A stretch of DNA of 64,000 bases, taken from positions 3,786,144 through 3,850,143 of the forward strand of contig NC_009380.1 of assembly GCF_000016425.1 (NCBI RefSeq). Reading direction: 5' to 3'. The notes beneath the pieces were generated by a model. The model made no database searches. It was not told where the DNA came from and saw only the letters and a list, made by a program, of their open reading frames with translations. Made by a program: the position numbers and the translations under genes. Source of the DNA: Salinispora tropica CNB-440 (lineage in GTDB: Bacteria > Actinomycetota > Actinomycetes > Mycobacteriales > Micromonosporaceae). Shown piece after piece: positions 42,134 to 51,200 of the stretch. Positions within the stretch are counted from its first letter, which is position 1, and each line of letters starts with the position of its first letter.

Positions 42134-45100
42134 TCAGAGCTCGAAGACGCGTTGCATGGCGGCGCGGGAACGGCGGCCGGTGCGCAGATAGTCGTCGAGG
42201 AACTCACCCGGATCCTCGTGGCCGAGGAGCCGAACCACCCCCGCCAGCTCCACCCCATGCCGGGGAAGCTGATCAGCAGCCCGGCCGCGCACCAGCATCA
42301 GGGCGTTACGGACCTGCGCGGCGAGGGTCCAACCGGCCGCCATCGCCGCGGCGTCGTCCGGATCCACCAAGCCCGCGTCCCGGGCTGCCGCGAGGGCGTC
42401 GAGGGTACGCGTGCCCCGCAGCTGCGGCAGCTGCCCGGCGTGCCGGAGCTGGAGCAGCTGCACCGCCCACTCGACATCGGCCAGCCCGCCCCGGCCCAGC
42501 TTGGTGTGGGTGGCCGGGTCGGCACCCCGGGGCATCCGCTCGGTCTCCACCCGTGCCTTGATCCGGCGGATCTCGACGACCTGCTCCCAGGTCAGGCCCG
42601 CCGCCGGATGACGTAGCGGCTCGACCATCGCCAGGAACTCGGCGCCCAGTTCCTCGTCACCACAGACGAACCGGGCCCGCAGCAGTGCCTGTGCCTCCCA
42701 CACCCGTGACCAGCGGGCGTAGTACTGCTGGTACGCGGCGAGGCTGCGGACCAGCGGCCCCTGCCGCCCCTCGGGGCGCAGGTCGGCGTCAACGCCGAGC
42801 GCCGGGTCGGGCGCGGGCATCCCGAGCAGCCGACGTAGCTCCTCGGCGATCGCCCGCGCGGCGGCGCTCGCCACGCTTTCGTCCATCCCGGCCGGCGGAT
42901 CGTGGACGAAGAGCACATCCGCGTCGGAGAGATAGTTGGACTCGTACCCGCCGAGCCGGCCCATGCCGATCACAGCGAAGCGCAGACCCGGCATCAGCGG
43001 CTGGGACGCCCGGGCGGCCCGCAGGGCTGCGGCCAGGGTGGCGTCGGTGACATCCGCCAGCGCGGTACCGACCGCGCCCACATCGGTAAGGGCCGGCACG
43101 GCCCGCCCCTGCACGCTGGGCGGCGACGGGACCAGCGAGCCGGCCCGGCTCAGCACGTCGGCACAGGCGAGACGGAGCAGTTCCCGACGGCGCAGCGCGC
43201 GCACCGCCCGGATCGCCTCCACCGGGTCACCGGCGTGCCGGGCCGCCGCCGCCGCGAAGCCCTCGCAGAGCACCGCGCGGGGCCGCGCGGCCAGCTCACT
43301 TTCCTCAGCGAGCAGCCGCAGCGCCTCCGGCTCGCGGGCGAGCAGGTCGGTCGCGTACCGAGAGGAGGAGAGTACGCGCGCCAGCCGGCGGGCCACCGGC
43401 CCCTCGTCGCGCAGCAGCCGCAGGTACCAGGGGGTGCCACCGAGCTTGTCGGAGACCTTCCGGTAGCTGAGCAGCCCGCGGTCCGGCTCGGGGGCGTCGG
43501 CGAACTCGCTGAGCAACACCGGCAGCAGGGTGCGCTGGATGGCCGCGGTGCGGCTTACCCCGCCGGTGAGGGTCTGGAGGTGGCGCAGTGCCCCGGCCGG
43601 GTCTGCGAAGCCGAGGATCTCCAGCCGGTTGCGCGCCGCCGCCGGGGTGAGTCGCAGCCCGTCGGCGGGCACCCGGGCGACCGACTCCAGCAGCGGCCGG
43701 TAGAGCAGCTTGGCATGCAGCCGACGCACCTCGGTGGCGTGGGTGACCCGCTCGATTCGGAACGCCTCGACGGCGCTGCGCCCGGGTGCCGCCGAGTAGC
43801 CGAGCGCCCCCGCCAACCAGCGCAGCGCGGCCGGGTCGGTGGGAACCGTGTGGGTGCGGCGCAGCCCCTGCAACTGCAGCCGGTGCTCGACGGCGCGCAG
43901 GAAGTGGTAGCCGCGCAGCAGCGCCTCCCCGTCCAACCGCCCGACGTACCCGCCGTTGACCAACGCCCGCAGCGCGGGGATGGTGCCCGGTGCCCGCAGC
44001 AGCTCGTCACCACGGCCGTGCACCAGTTGCAGCAGCTGCACCGCGAACTCGATGTCACGCAGCCCGCCCGGGCCGCGCTTGATCTCGCGCTCCTGCTCAG
44101 CCGGCGGGATGTGATCGATGATTTTGCGCCGCATGGCCCGGACGTCCTCCACCGCCTCCGGGCGCTCCGCCGCCCGCCAGAGCAGCGGCGCGAGCTGCTC
44201 GATCCACTCCTGGCCCAGCGCCAGGTCGCCGGCGGCCGGCCGTGCCTTGAGCAGCGCCTGGAACTCCCAGGTCCGGGCCCACCGCCGGTAGTAGGCGAGG
44301 TGGCTGGCGAGGGTACGCACCAGCGGGCCCCGCTTGCCCTCGGGGCGCAGCGCGGCGTCTACCGGCCAGGCGACCAGGCCACAGACGTGAATCAGGCGGG
44401 TGGCGATCGTGGTTGCCGCGGGAAGGTCATCGTCTTCGGCAGCGACGAAGATCACGTCAACGTCGGAGACGTAGTTCAACTCGCCGCCGCCGCACTTGCC
44501 CATCGCCACCACGGCCAACCGTGGCCGGGGCGTACCCTCCGGCAGCTCACCCTGCGCGAGGTCGTAGGCAGCGGTAAGAGTCGCGTCGGCCAGCGCGGAG
44601 AGCGCGGCCATCGTCTGCTCCATGCTTCGGTTGCCGGTCAGGTCTGCCGCGGCGATCCGGAGCAACGCCAGCCGGTACGCCGACCGCAGCTGGGCGATCG
44701 AACCGTCCCCGCCGGTCAGCTGGAGCCGGCCGTCGGCGGTGGGTGCCAGTCCGTCCGGGGTGCTCCGGAGGTCAGCCCACTGGCCCGGGTTGGCGACCAG
44801 ATGGTCGCCGAGCGCCGAGGAGGCGCCGAGAACGGCGACCAGCCGCCGCCGCAGCCCTGGGTCGTCGTACAGGTCGGTGAGGAGCCCGGAGGCGTCGCCG
44901 ATCCCCACCGGGTCAGCGCCATTGGCCGGTTCACCGGCTCCTGCGGCCCGGTGTTCGGCCTCCACCATCCGGTGGAGCTGGCGCAGCGCCAGGTCCGGAT
45001 CGGCGGCCCGAGACAGCGCGGAGAGTAGCTCCGCCGCCCGCTTGTCCACGGGTTCCTGCGTCTCCGGCTGCCACAGCGCCAGGCCCGTGGGGCCGAGCAG

Positions 45101-45181
45101 GTCGCCGGCGCGGGCGCTGTCGTCGCTGGTGCCGAAGCCGTAGCGGGCGAGCCGTCCCGCGGCTCGGGTCGGCCGTTTCAT
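42134..45181 (-). CDS. glnE: Bifunctional glutamine synthetase adenylyltransferase/adenylyl-removing enzyme
   Basis: A 1,015-residue enzyme that adds AMP to, and removes it from, the tyrosine of GlnA in response to nitrogen status. Two nucleotidyltransferase domains are visible. The deadenylylating N-terminal half has GELNYVSDVDVIFVAAEDDD near residue 225, and the adenylylating C-terminal half has GGYESNYLSDADVLFVHD near residue 745. Both retain the paired aspartates. RGPGGLRDIEFAVQLLQL and LGRGGLADVEWAVQLLQL follow each domain in the usual way. The start overlaps the stop of the upstream amidotransferase-like gene by four bases (ATGA). The substrate tyrosine is present in the GlnA at 37.4 kb. 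Confidence 0.95.
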   Translation of the reverse strand: MKRPTRAAGRLARYGFGTSDDSARAGDLLGPTGLALWQPETQEPVDKRAAELLSALSRAADPDLALRQLHRMVEAEHRAAGAGEPANGADPVGIGDASGLLTDLYDDPGLRRRLVAVLGASSALGDHLVANPGQWADLRSTPDGLAPTADGRLQLTGGDGSIAQLRSAYRLALLRIAAADLTGNRSMEQTMAALSALADATLTAAYDLAQGELPEGTPRPRLAVVAMGKCGGGELNYVSDVDVIFVAAEDDDLPAATTIATRLIHVCGLVAWPVDAALRPEGKRGPLVRTLASHLAYYRRWARTWEFQALLKARPAAGDLALGQEWIEQLAPLLWRAAERPEAVEDVRAMRRKIIDHIPPAEQEREIKRGPGGLRDIEFAVQLLQLVHGRGDELLRAPGTIPALRALVNGGYVGRLDGEALLRGYHFLRAVEHRLQLQGLRRTHTVPTDPAALRWLAGALGYSAAPGRSAVEAFRIERVTHATEVRRLHAKLLYRPLLESVARVPADGLRLTPAAARNRLEILGFADPAGALRHLQTLTGGVSRTAAIQRTLLPVLLSEFADAPEPDRGLLSYRKVSDKLGGTPWYLRLLRDEGPVARRLARVLSSSRYATDLLAREPEALRLLAEESELAARPRAVLCEGFAAAAARHAGDPVEAIRAVRALRRRELLRLACADVLSRAGSLVPSPPSVQGRAVPALTDVGAVGTALADVTDATLAAALRAARASQPLMPGLRFAVIGMGRLGGYESNYLSDADVLFVHDPPAGMDESVASAAARAIAEELRRLLGMPAPDPALGVDADLRPEGRQGPLVRSLAAYQQYYARWSRVWEAQALLRARFVCGDEELGAEFLAMVEPLRHPAAGLTWEQVVEIRRIKARVETERMPRGADPATHTKLGRGGLADVEWAVQLLQLRHAGQLPQLRGTRTLDALAAARDAGLVDPDDAAAMAAGWTLAAQVRNALMLVRGRAADQLPRHGVELAGVVRLLGHEDPGEFLDDYLRTGRRSRAAMQRVFEL

Positions 45182-45945
45182 TCGTGCCCGAGCAACGGCA
45201 GGCTACGGCGGGCCCCCTCGTCCAGCTCGCCGCGGGCCAGGGCGGCGAACCGCGCCGCGAAGGGCTGCCAGACCTCCTCGACATCGACCATCACCGCAGC
45301 GCAGGCGGCGACGACCAACTCCGGGTCGTAGCCCAGCTCGACGAGCAGGGTCGAATCCGCCACCCAGTCGGCGACCATCGCGGTGTCGCACTCGATGTGG
45401 AACTGCAGGCCCCAGGCCCGGTCACCGAGACGGAAGGCCTGATGTGGATAGCGGGTGGAGGCGGCCAGCAAGGTCGCCCCGGCCGGCAGCTCGGTGATCT
45501 CGTCGGCGTGCCACTGGAACACGTCGGGGATCAGCGGCACGTATCGGAAGAGCGGATCCGTCTCGGCGGCGTCCCGGCGGCCCACCACCGCGGGACCGAC
45601 CTCCGGCCCGGACTCGCTACGCTCGACCGTTCCGGCGTGCGCGGTAGCGAGCAGCTGCGCGCCGAGGCCGATCGCCAGGGTCGGCACCCGGTGCCGGACT
45701 GCCTTGCGCGACAGCGCCTCCACCTGCGGGAGCCAGGACGCCGACGGCTCGCCGTCGGGCAGTGGGTACGCCTGCTGCCCGCCGCCGAGGACCACCAGCG
45801 CCGCGTATCCGTCCAGGTCGGCCGGGAGCTCGTCACCGGCGTGCGGCCGGGCGAGGTGCAGCTGCAGCCCGGCTTCGGTCAGCCACTCCCCGAGCCGACG
45901 CGCGTCTTCGGTCGGGTCATTCTCGATCACGAACGCGGTTGCCAC
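45178..45945 (-). CDS. Class I glutamine amidotransferase-like protein lacking the nucleophile cysteine
   Basis: A 255-residue protein with the GATase1 fold. The oxyanion strand VLGGGQQAYP and the histidine-glutamate pair in GLQFHIEC (His183, Glu185) are present. The nucleophile elbow, normally GICLGAQ-like, reads AIGLGAQLLA with glycine 93 (codon GGC) where the catalytic cysteine should be. Glutamine hydrolysis is therefore not expected; a binding or regulatory role, or a repurposed active site, is possible. It overlaps glnE by four bases and shares its direction, so GlnE and this protein are made together, close to glutamine metabolism. The GTG at 45945 follows TAGCCT by 7 bases. Confidence 0.8.
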   Translation of the reverse strand: MATAFVIENDPTEDARRLGEWLTEAGLQLHLARPHAGDELPADLDGYAALVVLGGGQQAYPLPDGEPSASWLPQVEALSRKAVRHRVPTLAIGLGAQLLATAHAGTVERSESGPEVGPAVVGRRDAAETDPLFRYVPLIPDVFQWHADEITELPAGATLLAASTRYPHQAFRLGDRAWGLQFHIECDTAMVADWVADSTLLVELGYDPELVVAACAAVMVDVEEVWQPFAARFAALARGELDEGARRSLPLLGHE

Positions 45946-45952
45946 GCCGTCG

Positions 45953-45990
45953 AGGCTATCCCGTGCGACCACCAGGAGGCTGGTTAGGCT
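45953..45990. promoter_or_regulatory. Back-to-back leaderless promoters
   Basis: On the minus strand TAGCCT (45958-45953) lies 7 bases before the amidotransferase-like GTG. On the plus strand TAGGCT (45985-45990) lies 8 bases before the GTG at 45999. Only 53 bases separate the two starts. Confidence 0.5.
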
Positions 45991-45998
45991 CGACTGTT

Positions 45999-46928
45999 GT
46001 GATCACCCACGAGGTACTCCGTCCGCCCGCGCTGCGTCCGGGCGACACCGTACTCCTGGTATCGCCGTCCGGGCCCACCCGGCCGGAGCGGGTCGCCCGC
46101 GGCATCGAGTTGCTGACCAGCTGGGGTCTGCGGCCGGTGCCCGCCCCGAACGCGTACGCCCGGCGGGGCTACCTCGCCGGCGCCGACGAGCTGCGGGCGG
46201 CGGACCTGAATGCCGCGTTCGCTGATCCCGCCGTGCGGGGGATCATCTGCACCCGGGGCGGATACGGCGCGCAGCGCATGGTGGACGCGATCGACATGGC
46301 AGCCGTACGCCGGGACCCGAAGGTGGTGGCCGGCTTCTCCGACATCACCGCCCTCCAGTTCGCGCTCTGGCGGGGCGCCCGGTTGGCGGGGGTGCACGGC
46401 CCCGGTGCGGCATGGCGGGACGAACGGACGACGTTGGACTCCGCGCTGTCGCTGCACGCCGTACTGACCACCACCGAGCCGGTGACGGTGGCCGCCCGGG
46501 ACGGCGAGGAAACCTTTCGCGTCCGGGTCCCGGGCCGGGCCGGCGGCCGGCTGCTCGGTGGCAATCTCTGCCTGATCATGGCTTCTGTCGGCACGGTGGA
46601 CATGCCGGACCTGACCGGGGCGGTGCTGCTGCTCGAGGAGGTACAGGAGCCCCCCTACAAGATCGACCGGATGCTCACCCACCTTCGCCGGGCCGGGGTG
46701 CTGGCCGGGCTGGCCGCGGTTGCGGTCGGGCAGTTCACCGAATGCACTGACGGGTGGGCGGTAGACGTCGCCGACGTGCTCACCGACCGCCTGGGGGACC
46801 TCGGCGTCCCCGTCCTCGGTGGGCTGCCGATCGGACACGGGGTGGGCCAGCTCACCGTTCCGGTCGGCACCGAGGCGGTCCTGGACGCGGACGCCGGCAC
46901 TCTCACCGTCGCCCCGGCCGTCCGCTGA
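45999..46928 (+). CDS. LD-carboxypeptidase (muramoyltetrapeptide carboxypeptidase, S66)
   Basis: A 309-residue peptidase that removes the terminal D-alanine from muropeptide tetrapeptides during peptidoglycan recycling. CTRGGYGAQRMVDAID is the conserved N-terminal motif. Ser114 in AGFSDITALQ is the nucleophile; the glutamate is in LLLEEVQEPPYKIDRML and the histidine in GLPIGHG. The cytoplasmic location is consistent with no signal peptide. The GTG at 45999 fits a leaderless promoter. Some S66 relatives are microcin-immunity proteins (MccF), an alternative that sequence alone does not exclude. Confidence 0.88.
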   Translation: MITHEVLRPPALRPGDTVLLVSPSGPTRPERVARGIELLTSWGLRPVPAPNAYARRGYLAGADELRAADLNAAFADPAVRGIICTRGGYGAQRMVDAIDMAAVRRDPKVVAGFSDITALQFALWRGARLAGVHGPGAAWRDERTTLDSALSLHAVLTTTEPVTVAARDGEETFRVRVPGRAGGRLLGGNLCLIMASVGTVDMPDLTGAVLLLEEVQEPPYKIDRMLTHLRRAGVLAGLAAVAVGQFTECTDGWAVDVADVLTDRLGDLGVPVLGGLPIGHGVGQLTVPVGTEAVLDADAGTLTVAPAVR

Positions 46929-47064
46929 GGGACGGTCGTCGGTGCACGGCCGCCGGCAGTCGCCCAGATTGCCAGCTGGCTCATAGCTTCGCCACGGTGT
47001 TCCTCCAGCCGGCGCGGTCACTGTCGATCACGTAACGCAACACCCGACGAGTTGGAGGATCACC

Positions 47065-47553
47065 ATGTCCCGCACGATTCGTAGGAAGCACCTGCTGGCC
47101 GGGCTTGCCGCGGCGGGCGTGCTCGGCGTCGGTGTGGCCGCGCCGACCATGGCCATGGCTGCTGACAGCACCTCGCCCTCTCCGAGCGCCAGCGCCGACG
47201 CCGACGCCGAGAAGGGCATGGACAAGGAGCAGAAGCGCTCCGACCGGCAGGCCGAGTTCGCCGAGGCGCTCGCCGAGAAGCTCGGCGTTGACGTGGACGA
47301 GGTGACCACGGCGCTCGAGGAACTGCGCGAACAGCGGGCGGCCGACCGGCCCGAGCGGGGCGACCGGGGCGAGCGCCCGGACTCCGCTGACCGGCAGGCG
47401 GCGCTCACGCAGCGCCTGGAGCAGGCGGTCGAGGACGGCAAGCTCACCCAGGAACAGGCCGACGCGATCACCGCGGCAGCCGAGGCCGGCATCCTCCGGG
47501 GCCCGGGCGGGCACGGCGGACCGGGCGGACCGGGCGGCTCCGCGGGTAAGTAG
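47065..47553 (+). CDS. Secreted helical protein of unknown function
   Basis: A 162-residue protein with a clear signal peptide (RRKHLLAGLAAAGVLGVGVA, cut near ATMAMAA). The mature part is highly charged and helical with two similar units: one contains QAEFAEALAEKLGVDVDEV, the other QAALTQRLEQAVEDGKLTQ followed by EQADAITAAAEAG. A Gly/Pro-rich tail ends it. GGAGG precedes the ATG. Similar small secreted proteins with the pattern LGV-D-x-V and GKLT-x-x-QAD are common in actinomycetes; the function is not known. It is transcribed alone toward glnA2, with a hairpin in between. Confidence 0.75.
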   Translation: MSRTIRRKHLLAGLAAAGVLGVGVAAPTMAMAADSTSPSPSASADADAEKGMDKEQKRSDRQAEFAEALAEKLGVDVDEVTTALEELREQRAADRPERGDRGERPDSADRQAALTQRLEQAVEDGKLTQEQADAITAAAEAGILRGPGGHGGPGGPGGSAGK

Positions 47554-47581
47554 GTCGCCCCGCCCAACGGGCGGACTTCGC

Positions 47582-47613
47582 GGGCGGCACACCGGGTCAC
47601 CGGCGTGCCGCCC
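47582..47613. terminator. Hairpin between the secreted protein gene and glnA2
   Basis: GGGCGGCAC pairs with GTGCCGCCC, 9 bp, with an inner CCGG/CCGG extension. Confidence 0.6.
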
Positions 47614-47692
47614 GTCCGTGTCTCGACCAGATCCGCATCAGCCGGGCCAGCACGCGGCCGGCGTCAGGAGCGGGGCCAGCCAGGGCCAGAGA

Positions 47693-49048
47693 TCAGAGCG
47701 AGAGGTAGTGCTGCCGCTCGTACGGCGTGACCTCGCGGCGGTACTGCTCCCACTCGGACCGCTTGTTGCGCAGGAAGAAGTCGAAGACGTGCTCGCCGAG
47801 CACCTCGGCGACCAGTTCGGAGCCGGCCATCACGTCGATCGCCTCGGCGAGGTTCTCCGGCAGCGGCTCGTAGCCCATCGCTCGGCGCTCGGCACTGGTC
47901 AGCGACCACACATCGTCCTCGGCGCCCGGCGGGAGCTCGTACCCCTCCTCGATGCCCTTGAGGCCGGCGCCGAGCATCACCGCGAAGGCCAGGTACGGGT
48001 TGGTCGCCGAGTCGGGCGACCGGACCTCGACCCGGGCCGAATTCGGCTTGCCGTACGCCGGGACCCGGACCAGCGCGGAGCGGTTCAGGTGCCCCCAGCA
48101 GACGTACGCGGGACTCTCGGTGACCCGGTTCGGCAGGGCCTGCGGGAACAGCCGCTTGAACGAGTTGACCCACTGGTTGGTGACCGCCGTGTACTCCCGC
48201 GCGTGTACCAGCAGGCCGGCGATGAACGCGCGGGCCACCTTGGAGAGCTTCATCGGGTCGCCGCCGTCGTGGAACGCGTTGCGCTCCCCCTCGAATAGCG
48301 AGAGGTGGGTGTGCATGCCGCTGCCCGGCTGGTCGGTGAAGGGCTTCGGCATGAAGGTGGCCTGCACCCCGGTGGAGAGCGCCACCTCCTTGACCACGTG
48401 CCGGAAGGTCATGATGTTGTCGGCGGTGTTGAGCGCGTCGGCGTAGCGCAGGTCGATCTCCTGCTGACCGGGAGCGACCTCGTGGTGGCTGAATTCGACG
48501 GAGATTCCGATTCGTTCCAGCGCGAGTACGGCCTGTCGGCGGAAGTCCCGGGCGACCGCGTGCGTGGTGTGCTCGAAGTAGCCGCCGGTGTCGACCGGGA
48601 TCGGCACCGAGCCGTCCGGCGCCCCATCCTCCAGCAGGTAGAACTCGATCTCCGGATGGGTGTAGTAGGTGAAGCCCTTCTCCGCCGCCTTCGACAGCGC
48701 CCGACGCAGCACGTGACGCGGGTCGGCCCAGGACGGGCTACCGTCGGGGAGCAGGATGTCGCAGAACATCCGGGCGCTCTCGCCGCTGACTCCGCCCTCG
48801 AAGGGGAAGACCTGGAACGTGGTCGGGTCCGGCATCGCCACCATGTCGGACTCGACGACCCGGGCGAAACCCTCGATCGCCGAACCGTCGAACCCGATGC
48901 CCTCCTCGAAGGCGGACTCCAGCTCCGCGGGGGCCACCGACACGCTCTTCAGCGTGCCCAACACGTCGGTGAACCACAGCCGGACGAACCGGATGTCCCG
49001 CTCTTCCAGCGTACGGAGGACGAACTCCTGCTGACGGTCCACTTCCAC
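47693..49048 (-). CDS. glnA2: Glutamine synthetase-like protein, GlnA2 type
   Basis: A 451-residue type I synthetase paralogue. GIGFDGSAIEGFARV, HPEIEFYLLEDG, FSHHEVAPGQQEIDLRY, GSGMHTHLSLFEG and NRSALVRVPAYG are family motifs. It lacks the DLYDLPPEE adenylylation segment found in GlnA, reading GYELPPGAEDD instead, so GlnE should not control it. Its position next to glnE and nadE matches glnA2 of Streptomyces and Mycobacterium. The Streptomyces protein has been described as a gamma-glutamylpolyamine synthetase, so glutamine synthesis should not be assumed. The start may be GTG 49048 (TAGGGT 8 bases upstream, leaderless) or GTG 49042 (AAGGGG as ribosome site). Confidence 0.9.
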   Translation of the reverse strand: MEVDRQQEFVLRTLEERDIRFVRLWFTDVLGTLKSVSVAPAELESAFEEGIGFDGSAIEGFARVVESDMVAMPDPTTFQVFPFEGGVSGESARMFCDILLPDGSPSWADPRHVLRRALSKAAEKGFTYYTHPEIEFYLLEDGAPDGSVPIPVDTGGYFEHTTHAVARDFRRQAVLALERIGISVEFSHHEVAPGQQEIDLRYADALNTADNIMTFRHVVKEVALSTGVQATFMPKPFTDQPGSGMHTHLSLFEGERNAFHDGGDPMKLSKVARAFIAGLLVHAREYTAVTNQWVNSFKRLFPQALPNRVTESPAYVCWGHLNRSALVRVPAYGKPNSARVEVRSPDSATNPYLAFAVMLGAGLKGIEEGYELPPGAEDDVWSLTSAERRAMGYEPLPENLAEAIDVMAGSELVAEVLGEHVFDFFLRNKRSEWEQYRREVTPYERQHYLSL

Positions 49049-49119
49049 CCCTTACAACCCTATTGTCCGCCTTCGGCCCGCGAACGACCCGGCCTGACCG
49101 ATCAGTCTCCACCGGCCTC

Positions 49120-49135
49120 GTTACGCCGACGTTAC
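49120..49135 (-). promoter_or_regulatory. GlnR-like double box upstream of glnA2
   Basis: On the minus strand GTAAC-n6-GTAAC lies about 75 bases before the glnA2 start. The first half is a perfect GlnR a-box; the second differs from GAAAC by one base. Confidence 0.35.
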
Positions 49136-49246
49136 GCGACCTTCCCGCGCCTGCACCGGCCCCTCCCATCCCCGCCACAACCCGATAGGGCCCCCTCTCC
49201 CCGCACGCGCCGTACCCGGCTCAGACCACTGCGGCAAGATAAGGAC

Positions 49247-51043
49247 ATGACCACCCTGCGTCTCGCACTCTGCCAGGTCAACCCGAACGTTGGTGACCTC
49301 GCTGGCAACGCCACGATCATCCGTGAATGGGCTCGCCGCGCCGCCGACGCCGGCGCCCAACTGATCGCCTTCCCGGAGCTGACCCTGACTGGCTACCCGG
49401 TCGAGGACCTGGTCTTCCGCCGCTCCTTCGTGGCAGCGTCGAAGGCGGCGCTGGACGAGCTCGCAGCCGACCTCGCCGCCGACGGGCTGGGCGACCTGGC
49501 GGTGGTGGTCGGCTATCTGGACGCGGACGGCCCACCACAGGTCAACGGCGACGCCGAGCCGGGTCACGGGGCGCGTAACGCGGCGGCCCTGCTGCACGGC
49601 GGGAAGACCGTGGCCACCTACTTCAAACACCATCTGCCGAACTACGGCGTCTTTGACGAGGACCGCTACTTCGTGCCGGGCGAGACGCTGTCCGTGGTGC
49701 GAGTCGGCGGGGTGGATGTCACGCTGACCATCTGTGAGGACCTGTGGCAGGTCGGGGGCCCGTTCGCCGCTGCCCGCCAGGCCGGTGTCGGCCTCGTGCT
49801 CAACATCAACGGCTCGCCGTACGAGCTGAACAAGGACGACGTCCGGCTCCCGCTGGTCCGCCGCCGCGCCGCCGAGGCCAAGGCCACCATCGCGTACGTC
49901 AACATGGTTGGCGGCCAGGACGAGCTGGTGTTCGAGGGCGACTCCATGATCGTGGCGGCGGAGGGGGAGTTGCTCGCCCGGGCGCCGCAATTCGTCGAGC
50001 ACCTGCTGGTACACGACCTGGATCTCCCCGCCGCCGCCGACGGCCCGCCCGCCGACATCGAGCTGGCCGACGGGATGCGGGTGCTCCACCGCTGCATCGG
50101 TTCGCTGCCGGCCGCCCCCACCGACACGTTGGCGGCCAGTGAGATCGCCGAACCGGCGGCCGACGAGGCGGAGGTGTGGCAGGCGCTCCTGCTGGGCCTG
50201 CGCGACTACGTCGACAAGAACCACTTCCCCTCGGTGGTGCTCGGCCTCTCCGGCGGCATCGACTCGTCGGTCGTCGCGGCCCTGGCGGTGGACGCACTCG
50301 GCGCGGACCGGGTGGTCGGGGTGTCGCTGCCAAGCCAGCACTCCTCCGAGCACTCCCGAGAAGACGCAGCAGAGTTGGCCAAGCGCACCGGGCTGGACTA
50401 CCGGATCGAGCCGATCCAACCGATCGTCGAAACGTTCCTGGCCAACCTGTCGCTCTCCGGTCTCTCGGTGGAGAACCTCCAAGCCCGGGTCCGCGGGGTG
50501 ATCCTGATGGCCCTGTCGAACCAGGAGGGCCACCTGGTGCTCACCACCGGCAACAAGAGCGAACTGGCGGTCGGTTACTCCACCCTGTACGGCGACTCGG
50601 TCGGCGGCTTCAACCCCGTCAAGGACGTCTGGAAGACCCTGATCTGGCAGCTCGCCCGGTGGCGAAACGCCGAGGCGGTTCGCCGAGGCGAGACCCCACC
50701 GATCCCGGAGAACTCGATCAGCAAACCTCCGTCGGCCGAGCTGAGCCCCGGTCAGCTGGACTCCGACACGTTGCCGGAGTACGACCTGCTCGACCCGATC
50801 CTCGTCGGCTACATCGACGGCGACCTGGGACGGGACGGGCTCATCGAGGCCGGCCACGACCCGGCGCTCGTCGACCAGGTGCTGCGGATGGTGGATACCG
50901 CCGAGTACAAGCGGCGCCAGTCCGCTCCCGGCACGAAAATATCGATGAAGGCCTTCGGGCGGGACCGCCGCCTGCCCATCACCAACCGCTGGCGCGAGGA
51001 CGGCCGAGCGGCCGGGGCAGCCGAACGACTCGGGGGCGGATGA
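49247..51043 (+). CDS. nadE: Glutamine-dependent NAD+ synthetase
   Basis: A 598-residue two-domain enzyme. Residues 1-260 are a nitrilase-fold glutaminase (Glu in AFPELTLTGYP, Lys in TYFKHHLPNYG, Cys in TICEDLWQVGG). Residues 300-590 are the synthetase, with the pyrophosphatase P-loop LGLSGGIDSSVVAALA and GNKSELAVGYSTLYGDSVGG. It amidates deamido-NAD, the last step of NAD synthesis, drawing ammonia from glutamine. The ATG at 49247 is preceded by CAAGAT and 6 bases. It is divergent from glnA2, which fits its glutamine demand, and joins nadA of this window in the same pathway. Confidence 0.95.
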   Translation: MTTLRLALCQVNPNVGDLAGNATIIREWARRAADAGAQLIAFPELTLTGYPVEDLVFRRSFVAASKAALDELAADLAADGLGDLAVVVGYLDADGPPQVNGDAEPGHGARNAAALLHGGKTVATYFKHHLPNYGVFDEDRYFVPGETLSVVRVGGVDVTLTICEDLWQVGGPFAAARQAGVGLVLNINGSPYELNKDDVRLPLVRRRAAEAKATIAYVNMVGGQDELVFEGDSMIVAAEGELLARAPQFVEHLLVHDLDLPAAADGPPADIELADGMRVLHRCIGSLPAAPTDTLAASEIAEPAADEAEVWQALLLGLRDYVDKNHFPSVVLGLSGGIDSSVVAALAVDALGADRVVGVSLPSQHSSEHSREDAAELAKRTGLDYRIEPIQPIVETFLANLSLSGLSVENLQARVRGVILMALSNQEGHLVLTTGNKSELAVGYSTLYGDSVGGFNPVKDVWKTLIWQLARWRNAEAVRRGETPPIPENSISKPPSAELSPGQLDSDTLPEYDLLDPILVGYIDGDLGRDGLIEAGHDPALVDQVLRMVDTAEYKRRQSAPGTKISMKAFGRDRRLPITNRWREDGRAAGAAERLGGG

Positions 51044-51200
51044 GCGGCACGGGGAGGCCGAAGACGGCTCCGGCTCGGGGGTGGGTAGCCGATTCGGGAG
51101 TGACATCCTGCACTGCCCCCTGCCGCTCCCCCACCGCGCGGTGCGACGATCGCAGCAGAGCCCGGGGACCGCGTACGCGGCCTCGAGGAAGGAGAGAACC

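Noticed and set aside
40095..42191. Alternative 698-codon frame over the membrane protein gene at 40.5-42.0 kb
   Set aside because: Gly/Arg/Pro-rich translation; the other frame has GGAGG, an ATG and clear membrane helices.
42902..45028. 708-codon open frame antisense to glnE, and similar ones antisense to nadE (49121-51202) and glnA (37329-38897)
   Set aside because: All lie fully over well-supported genes and have no family signature.
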